From an uncultured Eubacteriales bacterium (GTDB lineage Bacteria > Bacillota > Clostridia > Lachnospirales > Lachnospiraceae): DNA of 45,866 nt. The notes beneath the pieces are model-generated. The model had not been told where the DNA came from. It was given only the letters and a program-made list of their open reading frames with translations, and made no database searches. Every line of letters begins with the position of its first letter. Position 1 is the first letter of the stretch. Where the stretch lies: the NCBI GenBank assembly GCA_900315305.1, contig OMYS01000018.1, forward strand, positions 1-45,866, written 5' to 3'. The position numbers and the translations under genes were made by a program. This document shows, piece by piece, positions 25,722 through 33,780 of the stretch.

Positions 25722-26348
25722 TCACACTCTCCCCGTGAGCAGGTCCGTGAGGGCCTTCTGCGGCCGGTACGGGTTCTTCACGTAGATATCGATCCCGTAC
25801 GGAAGCGCGCATCTGTCCGAAAATGCAGGGAAGAGAAATCCGTATTCCGGCGCTCCCATGTCATACTCGCCCTTCAGCGGGCAGACAGCCCCGATGATGA
25901 AATCATAGACCTCGTCAGAATCCTCGAGGACCTCCCCGTCCGCTGCCTTGGCCGGCACATCGTACGTCCCGTGGAACACCGCGATCGAATAGCTCCCCGT
26001 CGGCTGATAGTACTTCCCGATCTGCTCGTAGAGGACCTCCATGAGAAGATCGTTCTTGAGGCCGCACGCGTGGATGCCGTTTAAGAGCTGCCACATGCTG
26101 CCGGCGCCGGTGTGCCTTCTGTCAAACATATGCTCCGTCAGCTCTTCATTTGTCTTCGAAAATGGAATCGCCTTCGCGATCGCAAGGTTTGCGAGCTTGT
26201 CCTTGTGTGTCAGGTTCAGAAAATTCACATTAAATGTATTATCGATCTCCCCGTCGCGGTCCATATAGGCGCCGGCGATGCGCGTAAAGCAGGTGCGCTT
26301 CGGCGTCATCCGGCGGGTGAGCTCAAGCATATCGTCTCTGTTGATCAT
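25722..26348 (-). CDS. DUF4317 family protein, short form
   Basis: The 208-residue protein matches the N-terminal half of DUF4317 proteins (MINRDDMLELTRRMTPKRTCFTRIAGAYMDRDGEI, FLNLTHKDK, YSIAVFHGTYDVPAKA, YDFIIGAVCPLKGEYDMGAPEYGFLFPAFSDRCALPYGIDIYVKNP). Family members are usually about 370-400 residues and of unknown function. This one lacks the second half and shows shortened loops, so it is either a compact paralogue or a C-terminally truncated copy. The start follows AAGGAG. The promoter of the next gene starts right after its stop, leaving no remnant of the missing half. Confidence 0.78.
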   Translation of the reverse strand: MINRDDMLELTRRMTPKRTCFTRIAGAYMDRDGEIDNTFNVNFLNLTHKDKLANLAIAKAIPFSKTNEELTEHMFDRRHTGAGSMWQLLNGIHACGLKNDLLMEVLYEQIGKYYQPTGSYSIAVFHGTYDVPAKAADGEVLEDSDEVYDFIIGAVCPLKGEYDMGAPEYGFLFPAFSDRCALPYGIDIYVKNPYRPQKALTDLLTGRV

Positions 26349-26407
26349 ATAGTCTCCTTACTAAATTATGTACCGTGCGCTGTAAGCCCGTGAATCATAA
26401 GCGGTCC

Positions 26408-26518
26408 TGAGCGCCACATCCGGATTTATTCCTCATGTCTTCCGGCTTCGAACTCTTGTCAGCGCCCTTCGCGTCAAGGCTGAGCGCCGCATCCTAATTC
26501 ATTCCTCATGTCTTCCGG
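26408..26518. repeat. 73-base-period duplication at the 3' end of the MATE gene
   Basis: TGAGCGCC(A/G)CATCC...ATTCCTCATGTCTTCCGG occurs at 26408-26445 and again at 26481-26518, the second copy containing the MATE stop codon and last residues. Identity fades outside this 38-base core. The rest of the 150-base gap has no gene. Confidence 0.7.
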
Positions 26519-27863
26519 ACGCAAGTATTCCCTTCAGCCTTGCGAAAAATGTCCCCGTCGTCACCGCGGCGGCCGTCGCGTCACTGACCGGCTCCGCGAG
26601 GAAGACGCCGAACACCGGGTCACTCGTCACATGCGGCAGGATCAGGATCAGCGGAATCAGAAGGATCAGCTTCCGCAGGCACGCGAGGAACAGGCTGATC
26701 TTCGCCTGCCCGAGCGCGACAAAGGACTGCTGGCACGCGCACTGGAACCCGAAGCAGAAGATCGCTGCAAAATAAATGCGCATCGACCGCGACGTATACC
26801 GGATCAAAGATGCGTCCGTCGTAAATATCCCCGCAACAGCTCCCGGCGCCGCCATGACGATGGCCCAGCAAAGAAGCGCGTACCCGGCACTCGTCCCGAG
26901 CAGAAGGTAAAAGGTCTTCCGCACGCGGTCTCCCTTCCCCGCGCCGTAGTTGTAGCTGATGAGCGGCGCGCCTCCCTGCGCGAGACCGTTCAACGGCATA
27001 TTGACGAGCGACATCACACTCGTGATAATCGTCATCGCGCCGACCGCGACATCGCCGCCGTAGTACGCGAGGCTGTGGTTGTACGTGATCGAGAGCAGGC
27101 TCTCCGTCGCCAGCATGACAAATGTAGACACCCCGAGTCCGAGGCACGGCAGCACAATTCTCCGGTCCAGGGAGAGGCCGCCGCGCGTAAGGCGGATCGT
27201 CGATTTCTCCGACATGAGAAAACGAAGCGTCCACACACAGCTCACGGCCTGGCTGATGACTGTCGCGATCGCGGCGCCTCTCACACCCATGCCCACACCG
27301 AAAATGAGAACCGGGTCGAGCACAATGTTGATGACGGCCCCGATGACCGTCGTGAGCATGCTCGTCTTCGCAAAGCCCTGCCCCGAGATAAACAGGTTCA
27401 TCCCGAGCGTCAGCGCCACGAAGATCGTCCCCAGAATATAAATCCGCGCGTATGCAATCGCGTACGGATACGTGACGGACGACGCGCCGAAAAACTTAAG
27501 AAGCGCCGGCGCCAGAAGATACAGCACAAGCGTGAGCGCCACGGAAATGAGGACCAACACCGTGAAGCTGTTCCCGAGAATTTTCTCCGCCCGCTCCCGG
27601 TCTCCCTTTCCGAGATTGATGGACGCCATCGGCGCGCCGCCGCTCCCGACGAGCATCGCAAATGCGTTGATGAGTGTCAGGATCGGCACAAAGAGGCCGG
27701 CCCCCGTGAGCGCGGCCGCACCGACATCCGCCATGTGGCCGATATAAATTCTGTCTACAATATTATAAAGAAGACTCACGACCTGCGCGACGACGGCAGG
27801 CAGCGCGAGCTTCAGGAAGAGAGACCGGATTGATCCCTCACCGAGCTGATCAGTTGCTGTCAT
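26499..27863 (-). CDS. MATE-family efflux transporter
   Basis: The 454-residue membrane protein has 12 predicted hydrophobic helices in two related halves and MATE signatures: LALPAVVAQVVSLLYNIVDRIYIGHM in TM1, GSGGAPMASINLGKGDRERAEKILGN after TM2-3, and the matching half-2 motif PLNGLAQGGAPLISYNYGAGKGDRVRKTF. Such proteins export drugs or metabolites in exchange for Na+ or H+. The frame extends 22 codons upstream, but ATG 27863, behind AAAGGAG, gives the family N-terminus TDQLGEGSIRSLFLKLALP. A TATAAT box (27891 to 27886) lies close upstream. The gene is divergent from the Cys-rich membrane protein gene. Confidence 0.94.
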   Translation of the reverse strand: MTATDQLGEGSIRSLFLKLALPAVVAQVVSLLYNIVDRIYIGHMADVGAAALTGAGLFVPILTLINAFAMLVGSGGAPMASINLGKGDRERAEKILGNSFTVLVLISVALTLVLYLLAPALLKFFGASSVTYPYAIAYARIYILGTIFVALTLGMNLFISGQGFAKTSMLTTVIGAVINIVLDPVLIFGVGMGVRGAAIATVISQAVSCVWTLRFLMSEKSTIRLTRGGLSLDRRIVLPCLGLGVSTFVMLATESLLSITYNHSLAYYGGDVAVGAMTIITSVMSLVNMPLNGLAQGGAPLISYNYGAGKGDRVRKTFYLLLGTSAGYALLCWAIVMAAPGAVAGIFTTDASLIRYTSRSMRIYFAAIFCFGFQCACQQSFVALGQAKISLFLACLRKLILLIPLILILPHVTSDPVFGVFLAEPVSDATAAAVTTGTFFARLKGILASGRHEE

Positions 27864-27929
27864 GTTTTCTTCTCCTTTGTCCTCCATTATACACAAGACG
27901 ATACACGATCTGTTGCATTTCATGAGCAA

Positions 27930-27958
27930 TTAGCAGTACAATCGAAATCGCATATAAT
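27930..27958 (+). promoter_or_regulatory. Promoter of the Cys-rich protein / reactivase operon
   Basis: TTAGCA (27930-27935), 17 bases, TATAAT (27953-27958). The palindromic element copy 5 overlaps and follows the -10, so it would be transcribed as the 5' leader. Confidence 0.65.
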
Positions 27959-28012
27959 GATTTAGCACTCAGACTCGGAACGCTGTGCGTTCCTGGGTGT
28001 GCTGAATCATTA
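27955..28012. repeat. Dispersed palindromic element, copy 5 (short form, in a 5' leader)
   Basis: Outer arms AATGATTTAGCAC and GTGCTGAATCATT enclose a GGAACGC-TGT-GCGTTCC hairpin (27977-27993). It lies directly after the TATAAT and before the ribosome binding site of the 28030 gene. Confidence 0.8.
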
Positions 28013-28029
28013 CAAATAAGGAGGGTGTT

Positions 28030-28242
28030 ATGTCCGATCATAAGAAAGAAAATAAATTCCGCCTCATCGCGGCCGCTGTTGTGAGTGCCATTGTCGCTCC
28101 GGTCCTGTATCTTGGTCTCAAGACCGTCAAAAAGAAAAAGGTTCCGAACTGCGGCGGATGTCTGAAAAACTGCTCTCTCGAGGCACCGACCTGCCGGATC
28201 GGCCGTGAGAAGGCCGAGGCATGGAAGGCAGAGAACTCATGA
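28030..28242 (+). CDS. Small Cys-rich single-span membrane protein
   Basis: This 70-residue protein has one transmembrane helix (residues ~11-30, LIAAAVVSAIVAPVLYLGL), a Lys-rich stretch and a C-terminal cluster CGGCLKNCSLEAPTC, i.e. four cysteines spaced C-x2-C-x3-C-x6-C. The spacing suggests a metal or Fe-S site, but I know no named family. GGAGGG precedes the ATG. Its stop overlaps the start of the reactivase gene, so the two are translationally coupled. A role in delivering electrons to, or anchoring, the reactivase is only a guess from context. Confidence 0.75.
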   Translation: MSDHKKENKFRLIAAAVVSAIVAPVLYLGLKTVKKKKVPNCGGCLKNCSLEAPTCRIGREKAEAWKAENS

Positions 28243-30842
28243 ATGCCGACATCCGCATCCTGCGGACGCTCCGCGTCCAGCCGGACCTTGACAAGACGTT
28301 GCGGCTGCTCGGCATGGGCGGCGCGAAGGGAAATGCATCCGACAGGGTCCGTGACACCTTCGAGGATCTTCTCCCGGAGGTCCGCCGCGCGATCGTACCG
28401 AAGGCCGCCTGCGTATTTACGGATGCGCTCACTGCCGGCGAAGCAGGTTCCGCCGTGGATTCAGAGTCAGTGCGCGCCGGTGAAGCTGGTTCTGCCGGAA
28501 CGGAGTCAGAGCGTTCCGGTGAAGCTGCTTCCGCCGGAAAAGTGCCCGGCCGGCTCGTCGTCCTCGCGACGATCGGCCCCGGCATCACCCGCCTCATCGA
28601 GAAGAGCTTTCGGGAGGGAGATTCGTACAACGCGCTCGTGATCGACGCGATGGCCGGCAGCGCGATGTTTGCATTTGAAAATGCATTGAGCCAGCCTCTG
28701 ATGCAGATCTGCCGCGGAAAGGGCGTCGGCATCAGCGGCACGGTTCCCGCCGGGCCGGACATGATCCGGAGGGCCTGCCGCGCCGTGGACTCGGAGCGGA
28801 CGGTCGGTGTCCGCGTGACGGACGCGGGCCTCATGCTCCCCGAGAAGACGATCTGCACCATCTACTCGCTGACCGATGATGTTTCCATATTCCGTGCGGG
28901 CCATGACTGCAGCCACTGCCCGAGCACAACGTGCATGATGCGCCAGAGCCGCCGCGTCATCGTTCCCGCGGGGCACAAGGTTCTTGACTTTCTCCGGGAG
29001 AGAAAGATCGCCATCGCATCGCCCTGCAACGGGGCCGGCGTCTGCGGCGGCTGCGAGGTCCGCCTGATCGAAGGGACGCTCCCCGTAACACCAGAGGACA
29101 GCCGGCTCATCACGGCAAAGGACATTAAGGACGGCTGGCGGCTCGCATGCCGGGCCGTGCCTCAGCAGGACATTGTGGTGGAGGTTCCGGACGCACCGGC
29201 CGCCGAGGAGCACATCGTGTCCGTCGGGACTGAAAAGGGTTCTGATAATAAGCTCATTTCCCCAGCATCTGCACCAGATTCCGGAGTGAGCCACAAAGAC
29301 AAACAGCAGCATGGCAATCCGCTGTCTGCAGAGGCCGCACAGCCGGATACAAATAATAGAGGTACGACCACTGCTGAAAGGATCTTCTCTAAGACTTCCG
29401 AAGACAGCCGCTTCGGTATCGCCGTCGACATCGGCACAACGACGCTCGCCGCGTCGCTCGTCGGCCTGTCCTCAGGCCGGGTCCTTAAGACAGAGACCGC
29501 GGTCAATCACCAGCGCGCCTTCGGCTCCGATGTCGTGAGCCGCGTGCAGGCCGCGATGAATGGCCATGCGGACGAGCTCCGTGACATGATCCGCGCAGAC
29601 CTTCGGAAGCTCGCAGAGAGACTCATCCGGAGCGTTCCAGCCGCCGGCGCAGCGGAAGACACGGCGGCTCCCCACGCAGAAATCAACGACCGGCCTGATC
29701 ATTCAGCCGTCATTTCCCGGATCGTCATCGCCGCGAACACGACGATGCTGCATCTCCTCATGGGCTGGGACACGTCCGGCCTCACCGCCTATCCGTTCCG
29801 CCCGGTGTCTCTCGGCGGAAAGACTTACCCGGCAGGAGAGGTGCTCGGCGCCGGCCTTCCGGCAGCCTTTGATGGCTGCACGGTCACACTGGTTCCGGGC
29901 ATCAGCACCTACGTGGGAGGCGACATCACGGCCGGCCTTCTCGCCTCTGACTTCGACAAGAAAAGCGCCCCCGCCTTCTTCCTCGATCTCGGAACGAACG
30001 GCGAGATGGCCGTGGGAAATAAGGACCATCTCACAGTTGCGTCCGCTGCCGCAGGCCCCGCGCTCGAGGGCGGCAATATCAGCCGCGGCGTCAGCAGCGT
30101 GCCCGGCGCAATCTGCGACGTGTCGATCCATACGCAGGCTGCGGACACAGGTACGGAAAGCATTCACAAGGCCAGTCCCGGTTCAGGCACGTCTGAGACG
30201 AGCTTAGCGTCAGCAGGTGATGTCTCCGCCAGGACATTCAGCCCGGAACCGGACGTCTTTGTGAATATCCGCACAATCGCAGGCGCTGCCCCCATCGGCG
30301 TCTGCGGGACAGGCGTGATCGCGGCCGTGGCAGAGCTCTTAAAAAGCGGCATCATCGACCGCACCGGAAAGCTCCGGGAGCCGTATTTTAAAGAGGGCTT
30401 CCCGCTCACAGAGGACGGAGCGGTCCGCTTCACGCAGCAGGACATCCGCGAGGTGCAGCTCGCCAAGGGCGCGATCCGCGCGGGAATCGCCTGCCTGCTC
30501 GAGGCCTTTGAGACAGACAAAGCCGGTGATAGGAAAAAGCTATCGCAGGGCATCAATAATTTCGAGGATCCGATTCCGGCCGGACGTCTTGTACTCGCCG
30601 GCGGTTTCGGGTATTATCTGAATCCGGAGAAGGCCGCCGCGATCGGCCTTATTCCCGTGGAATACGCGAGGGACCACAGAACCGAGAGCGCGGGCAATAC
30701 GGCCCTTGCAGGGGCTGTTCGCTGCCTCACAGACCCGGACGCTCCGGAGCGCCTCCGGCATATCATCGATATCTCGGAGGAAGACGTACTCGGAAATGAT
30801 CCTCATTTTCAGGAACTGTATATAAAATATATGAATATTTAA
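28239..30842 (+). CDS. Corrinoid-protein reactivase: MetH-activation-like domain + 2Fe-2S + ASKHA ATPase (DUF4445)
   Basis: An 867-residue multidomain protein. Residues 1-~240 resemble the stand-alone MetH reactivation domain (TM0269 type: VLATIGPGITRLIEKSF, YNALVIDAMAGSAMF, VGVRVTDAGLMLPEKTICTIYSL, then CSHCPSTTC near 225-234). Residues ~240-325 are a 2Fe-2S ferredoxin domain with C263, C269, C272 and C304. From ~390 there is an ASKHA/RACo-type ATPase (FGIAVDIGTTTLAASLV, ANTTMLHLLMGWDTSGLTAYPFRP, FLDLGTNGEMAVG, GICGTGVIAAVAELL-like). RACo/RamA proteins reduce inactivated Co(II) corrinoids using ATP. Position before metH makes MetH the obvious client. Several low-complexity inserts occur, one a triple repeat at 28434. 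ATG 28239 overlaps the upstream stop; ATG 28221 is an alternative. Confidence 0.85.
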   Translation: MNADIRILRTLRVQPDLDKTLRLLGMGGAKGNASDRVRDTFEDLLPEVRRAIVPKAACVFTDALTAGEAGSAVDSESVRAGEAGSAGTESERSGEAASAGKVPGRLVVLATIGPGITRLIEKSFREGDSYNALVIDAMAGSAMFAFENALSQPLMQICRGKGVGISGTVPAGPDMIRRACRAVDSERTVGVRVTDAGLMLPEKTICTIYSLTDDVSIFRAGHDCSHCPSTTCMMRQSRRVIVPAGHKVLDFLRERKIAIASPCNGAGVCGGCEVRLIEGTLPVTPEDSRLITAKDIKDGWRLACRAVPQQDIVVEVPDAPAAEEHIVSVGTEKGSDNKLISPASAPDSGVSHKDKQQHGNPLSAEAAQPDTNNRGTTTAERIFSKTSEDSRFGIAVDIGTTTLAASLVGLSSGRVLKTETAVNHQRAFGSDVVSRVQAAMNGHADELRDMIRADLRKLAERLIRSVPAAGAAEDTAAPHAEINDRPDHSAVISRIVIAANTTMLHLLMGWDTSGLTAYPFRPVSLGGKTYPAGEVLGAGLPAAFDGCTVTLVPGISTYVGGDITAGLLASDFDKKSAPAFFLDLGTNGEMAVGNKDHLTVASAAAGPALEGGNISRGVSSVPGAICDVSIHTQAADTGTESIHKASPGSGTSETSLASAGDVSARTFSPEPDVFVNIRTIAGAAPIGVCGTGVIAAVAELLKSGIIDRTGKLREPYFKEGFPLTEDGAVRFTQQDIREVQLAKGAIRAGIACLLEAFETDKAGDRKKLSQGINNFEDPIPAGRLVLAGGFGYYLNPEKAAAIGLIPVEYARDHRTESAGNTALAGAVRCLTDPDAPERLRHIIDISEEDVLGNDPHFQELYIKYMNI
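28434..28541 (+). repeat. In-frame triple tandem repeat (42/39-base units) in the reactivase gene
   Basis: Units at 28434-28475, 28476-28514 and 28515-28541 encode variants of AGEAGSAxxSESVR within the N-terminal activation-like domain, interrupting it between FTDALT and GRLVVLAT. Confidence 0.85.
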
Positions 30843-30844
30843 CG

Positions 30845-30886
30845 ATTCAGCACCCCTCGGAACGCAAAGCGTTCCGAGGGGTGCGA
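30845..30886. repeat. Dispersed palindromic element, copy 6 (minimal perfect hairpin)
   Basis: ATTCAGCACCCC begins the element; CACCCCTCGGAACGC and GCGTTCCGAGGGGTG (30851-30865 and 30869-30883) form a perfect 15-base stem with an AAA loop. It fills the reactivase-metH gap. No T run follows, so simple termination is unlikely. Confidence 0.9.
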
Positions 30887-30897
30887 ACCCGATCGAA

Positions 30898-30931
30898 AGG
30901 AGGACGGTGCGGCACGCACCGCTTAAGCATG
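30898..30931 (+). promoter_or_regulatory. metH ribosome binding site separated from AUG by a hairpin
   Basis: AGGAGG (30898-30903) is 25 bases before the only suitable ATG (30929). A perfect 7-base stem CGGTGCG-GCA-CGCACCG (30905-30921) lies between. If folded, the effective spacing becomes 8 bases. Confidence 0.6.
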
Positions 30932-33430
30932 ACAAGACAGGAATTCAGGGAACTGACAGAAAAGGGAATTCTGATTCTCGACGGCGCCACCGGCACCAAT
31001 CTCCAGCGCGCGGGCATGCCCGTCGGCGTGTGCCCGGAGGCGTGGATTCTCGAGCACCCGGAGCACATCAAAAAGCTGCAGCGGGACTTCGTCGAGGCAG
31101 GCTCAAATATTGTGTACGCGCCGACATTTACCGCAAACCGGATCAAGCTCGCGGAGTACGGCCTGGACAACAAACTCGCGCAGATGAACACGGACCTCGT
31201 CCGCCTCTCCCGCGAGGCAGTCGGCGGCCGTGCATTTGTCGCGGGCGACATGACGATGACCGGCCGCCAGCTCTACCCGATGGGCGATCTCGGCTTTGAG
31301 GAGCTCGTCGATGTCTACAAGGAGCAGGCGAAGGTCCTCGAGGAGGCAGGCGTCGACATGTACGTCGTCGAAACGATGATGAGCCTCCAGGAGTGCCGCG
31401 CCGCCGTGCTCGCGATCCGTGAGACAAATGACCTGCCCATCCTCGTGACGATGACCTTCGAGGAGGACGGCCGGTCCCTCTACGGCACGCCGCCGGAATG
31501 CGTCCCGGTCGTTCTGCAGGGTATGGGCGTCGATGCCATCGGCGTCAACTGCTCGACCGGTCCGGAGAAAATGGCCGCCGTCGTGAAGACCATGTACGAA
31601 TATTCTAATATCCCGGTCATCGCAAAGCCGAACAACGGTCTGCCGGAACTCGTCGACGGACAGACTGTCTACAGCACGACGCCGGAGCAGTTCGCGGAGG
31701 AGGCAAAGCAGCTCATCACGGCCGGCGCCCGCATCGTCGGCGGCTGCTGCGGCACGACGCCCGCGCACATCCGCGCACTCACGGATGCGGTCGCGGACAT
31801 GGAGCCGCTGCCCGTCCTCACAAGGAAGCGCCGCGTGCTCGCGTCCGAGCGGATGGTCCACGAGATCATCCCGAATGAGACCTTCAGCATCATCGGCGAG
31901 CGCATCAACCCGACCGGCAAGAAGAAGCTGCAGGCGGAGCTCCGCGCGGGCAGTCTCAAGCTCGTCCGTCAGATGGCGAAGGACCAGACGAAGAACGGCG
32001 CTTCGATTCTCGATGTCAACATGGGCACAAACGGCATCGACGAGAAGCAGATGATGCTCGACGCGATCTATGAAATCACCGGCGTCACGGATCTCCCGCT
32101 CTGCATCGACTCCTCATTTCCGGAGGTACTCGAGGCGGCGCTCCGCATTTACCCGGGGCGCGCGCTGATCAACTCGATCTCCTTTGAGTCGAAGAAGTTC
32201 CGCGAGCTCATTCCCGTCGCGAAAAAATACGGCGCGATGTTCATTTTCCTGCCGGTGACAGACGACGGCATCCCGAAGACAAATGAGATCAAGCACGAGA
32301 CGATCCGCCGCGCGCTCGCAGGCGCTGAGGAAGCCGGCCTCGCAAGAGAGGACATGGTCGTCGACGCGATCGTCGGAACGATCGGCGCGGACCCGGAGGC
32401 GGCCCTCAAGTGCAAGGGGACATTTGAATACTGCTCGAGGGAGCTCGGCCTGCCGACCGTCTGCGGCCTCTCTAATATCTCGTTCGGCCTCCCGGACCGC
32501 ATCTTCGTCAACACGGCATTTCTCACGATGGCGATCACGAGCGGCCTCACGATGGCGATCGCAAACCCGTCTCAGGATATGCTGATGAACGCCGCGGCCG
32601 CAAGCCACATGCTGATGGCAAGAAAGGGAAGCGACATAAACTATATCCGCCGGATGAAGATCTACGACGAGCACGAGAAGGCTAGGAAGGAGGCCGCAGC
32701 TGCCGCGCTCGCGGAGGCGCCTGCAGGAGCAGGAAGGGCCTCTGAGCCTTCCTCCGCAAAGGCAGAGCCCGAGTCCGACAAGTCCGATCCGAACCGGCCC
32801 GGCGCGGGCCTTGAGCAGACCTATCAGGCCGTCCTTGACGGAGAGAAGGACACGATCGTAAATCTTGCGAAGGCTGAGCTCTCCGCGGGCGCCGCTCCGA
32901 GTGAGATCATCAACAAGTCACTCATTCCCGCAATCAACAGGGTCGGTGACCTGTTCAACGCGAAGGAATACTTTCTTCCGCAGCTGATCGCAAGCGCAAA
33001 TGCAATGCAGACCTGCATTTCCTATCTCGAGCCGATGCTCGAGAAGGACAGGACGGACGGTCCCGGCGAGACGGTTGTCATCGCGACAGTCGAGGGGGAT
33101 GTCCACGACATCGGGAAGAACCTCGTCGCACTGATGCTGAAAAATTACGGCTACAACGTCATCGATCTCGGAAAGGACGTCCCTGCCGACACAATCGTCA
33201 GCACAGCCATGGAAGAGCACGCGTCCATTATCGGGCTCTCCGCTCTGATGACGACAACGATGATGCGCATGAAGGACGTCGTAAACCTCGCGAAGGAAAA
33301 AGGGTGCACCGCAAAGATCGTGATCGGCGGCGCCGCCGTCACGCCGAGCTTCGCGGATGAAATCGGCGCGGACGGCTACTCGAAGGACGCCGCGGAGTGC
33401 GTGACGCTGGTAGGGAAGCTGCTGGCATAA
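30929..33430 (+). CDS. metH: Cobalamin-dependent methionine synthase lacking the activation domain
   Basis: The 833-residue enzyme transfers methyl from methyl-THF through cobalamin to homocysteine. The homocysteine domain (1-~290, ILDGATGTNLQRAGMPVG) has zinc cysteines C208 (GVNCSTG) and C273-C274 (GGCCGTTP). The pterin domain (~310-570) starts IGERINPTGKKKLQ. After a disordered Ala/Glu/Ser linker (~584-630) come the cap helices and the B12 domain with DVHDIGKN, where H726 should ligate cobalt. The protein ends right after the B12 domain (SKDAAECVTLVGKLLA), without the C-terminal AdoMet-binding reactivation domain of E. coli MetH. The upstream gene probably supplies that function. Codons upstream of ATG 30929 are in frame only into the palindrome and are not favoured. 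Confidence 0.95.
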   Translation: MTRQEFRELTEKGILILDGATGTNLQRAGMPVGVCPEAWILEHPEHIKKLQRDFVEAGSNIVYAPTFTANRIKLAEYGLDNKLAQMNTDLVRLSREAVGGRAFVAGDMTMTGRQLYPMGDLGFEELVDVYKEQAKVLEEAGVDMYVVETMMSLQECRAAVLAIRETNDLPILVTMTFEEDGRSLYGTPPECVPVVLQGMGVDAIGVNCSTGPEKMAAVVKTMYEYSNIPVIAKPNNGLPELVDGQTVYSTTPEQFAEEAKQLITAGARIVGGCCGTTPAHIRALTDAVADMEPLPVLTRKRRVLASERMVHEIIPNETFSIIGERINPTGKKKLQAELRAGSLKLVRQMAKDQTKNGASILDVNMGTNGIDEKQMMLDAIYEITGVTDLPLCIDSSFPEVLEAALRIYPGRALINSISFESKKFRELIPVAKKYGAMFIFLPVTDDGIPKTNEIKHETIRRALAGAEEAGLAREDMVVDAIVGTIGADPEAALKCKGTFEYCSRELGLPTVCGLSNISFGLPDRIFVNTAFLTMAITSGLTMAIANPSQDMLMNAAAASHMLMARKGSDINYIRRMKIYDEHEKARKEAAAAALAEAPAGAGRASEPSSAKAEPESDKSDPNRPGAGLEQTYQAVLDGEKDTIVNLAKAELSAGAAPSEIINKSLIPAINRVGDLFNAKEYFLPQLIASANAMQTCISYLEPMLEKDRTDGPGETVVIATVEGDVHDIGKNLVALMLKNYGYNVIDLGKDVPADTIVSTAMEEHASIIGLSALMTTTMMRMKDVVNLAKEKGCTAKIVIGGAAVTPSFADEIGADGYSKDAAECVTLVGKLLA

Positions 33431-33431
33431 C

Positions 33432-33624
33432 TATTCAGCCCCAAGACTCGGAACGTTTCGCGTTCCTCCCGGATTTCATCAGTTTTCGTTACTGTTCACA
33501 CCGAATCGGAACTTTGGAAGCCATAAGCGATATCAGATACGTTGGAGGGCGTTAAGTGGAGGAGCCCGAAAATCACCCTGAGCTGCTGAACAGTAACCAG
33601 TTTTCCAATGGGTGCTGAATATAT
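33432..33624. repeat. Dispersed palindromic element, copy 7 (long form)
   Basis: ATTCAGCCCCAAGACTCGG and GGGTGCTGAAT form the ends. Inside are GGAACGTTTCGCGTTCC (33450-33466), CCGGATTTCATCAGTTTTC shared with copy 8, and an 11-base inverted repeat GTTACTGTTCA/TGAACAGTAAC (33488-33498 and 33586-33596). It occupies most of the metH-tRNA gap; no gene is seen there. Confidence 0.8.
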
Positions 33625-33636
33625 TCAAAAAAATGC

Positions 33637-33665
33637 TTGCAATCGGCCGCCGCGCATGGTAATAT
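33637..33665 (+). promoter_or_regulatory. tRNA-Glu promoter (copy 1)
   Basis: TTGCAA (33637-33642), 17 bases, TAATAT (33660-33665; overlapping TATAAT at 33663). The second tRNA copy has the same arrangement. Confidence 0.7.
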
Positions 33666-33672
33666 AATCAAC

Positions 33673-33744
33673 GGCCGGTTGGTCAAGCGGTTAAGACGCC
33701 GCCCTCTCACGGCGGAATCAAGGGTTCGATTCCCTTACCGGCTA
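33673..33744 (+). tRNA. tRNA-Glu (CUC)
   Basis: A 72-base cloverleaf: acceptor GGCCGGT/ACCGGCT with a G1-U72 wobble, discriminator A, D arm GTC/GAC, anticodon stem CCGCC/GGCGG with loop CTCTCAC (anticodon CTC, reading GAG), and T arm AAGGG-TTCGATT-CCCTT. CCA is not encoded (CTA follows). Confidence 0.95.
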
Positions 33745-33751
33745 CTACATG

Positions 33752-33780
33752 AAAAGCTCTGTCAAATGACAGAGCTTTTT
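33752..33780. terminator. Terminator after tRNA-Glu copy 1
   Basis: AAAAGCTCTGTC-AAAT-GACAGAGCTTTTT is a perfect 12-base stem with flanking A/T runs. It can end the tRNA transcript and, on the other strand, the ABC transporter operon. Confidence 0.93.

Noticed and set aside
26508..27833. 441-residue plus-strand ORF opposite the MATE gene
   Set aside because: Its Arg/His/Glu-rich product is typical of an antisense reading of a membrane protein gene.
30851..30883. Intrinsic terminator between the reactivase gene and metH
   Set aside because: The stem is perfect, but no T run follows on either strand and the sequence belongs to the dispersed palindrome family.
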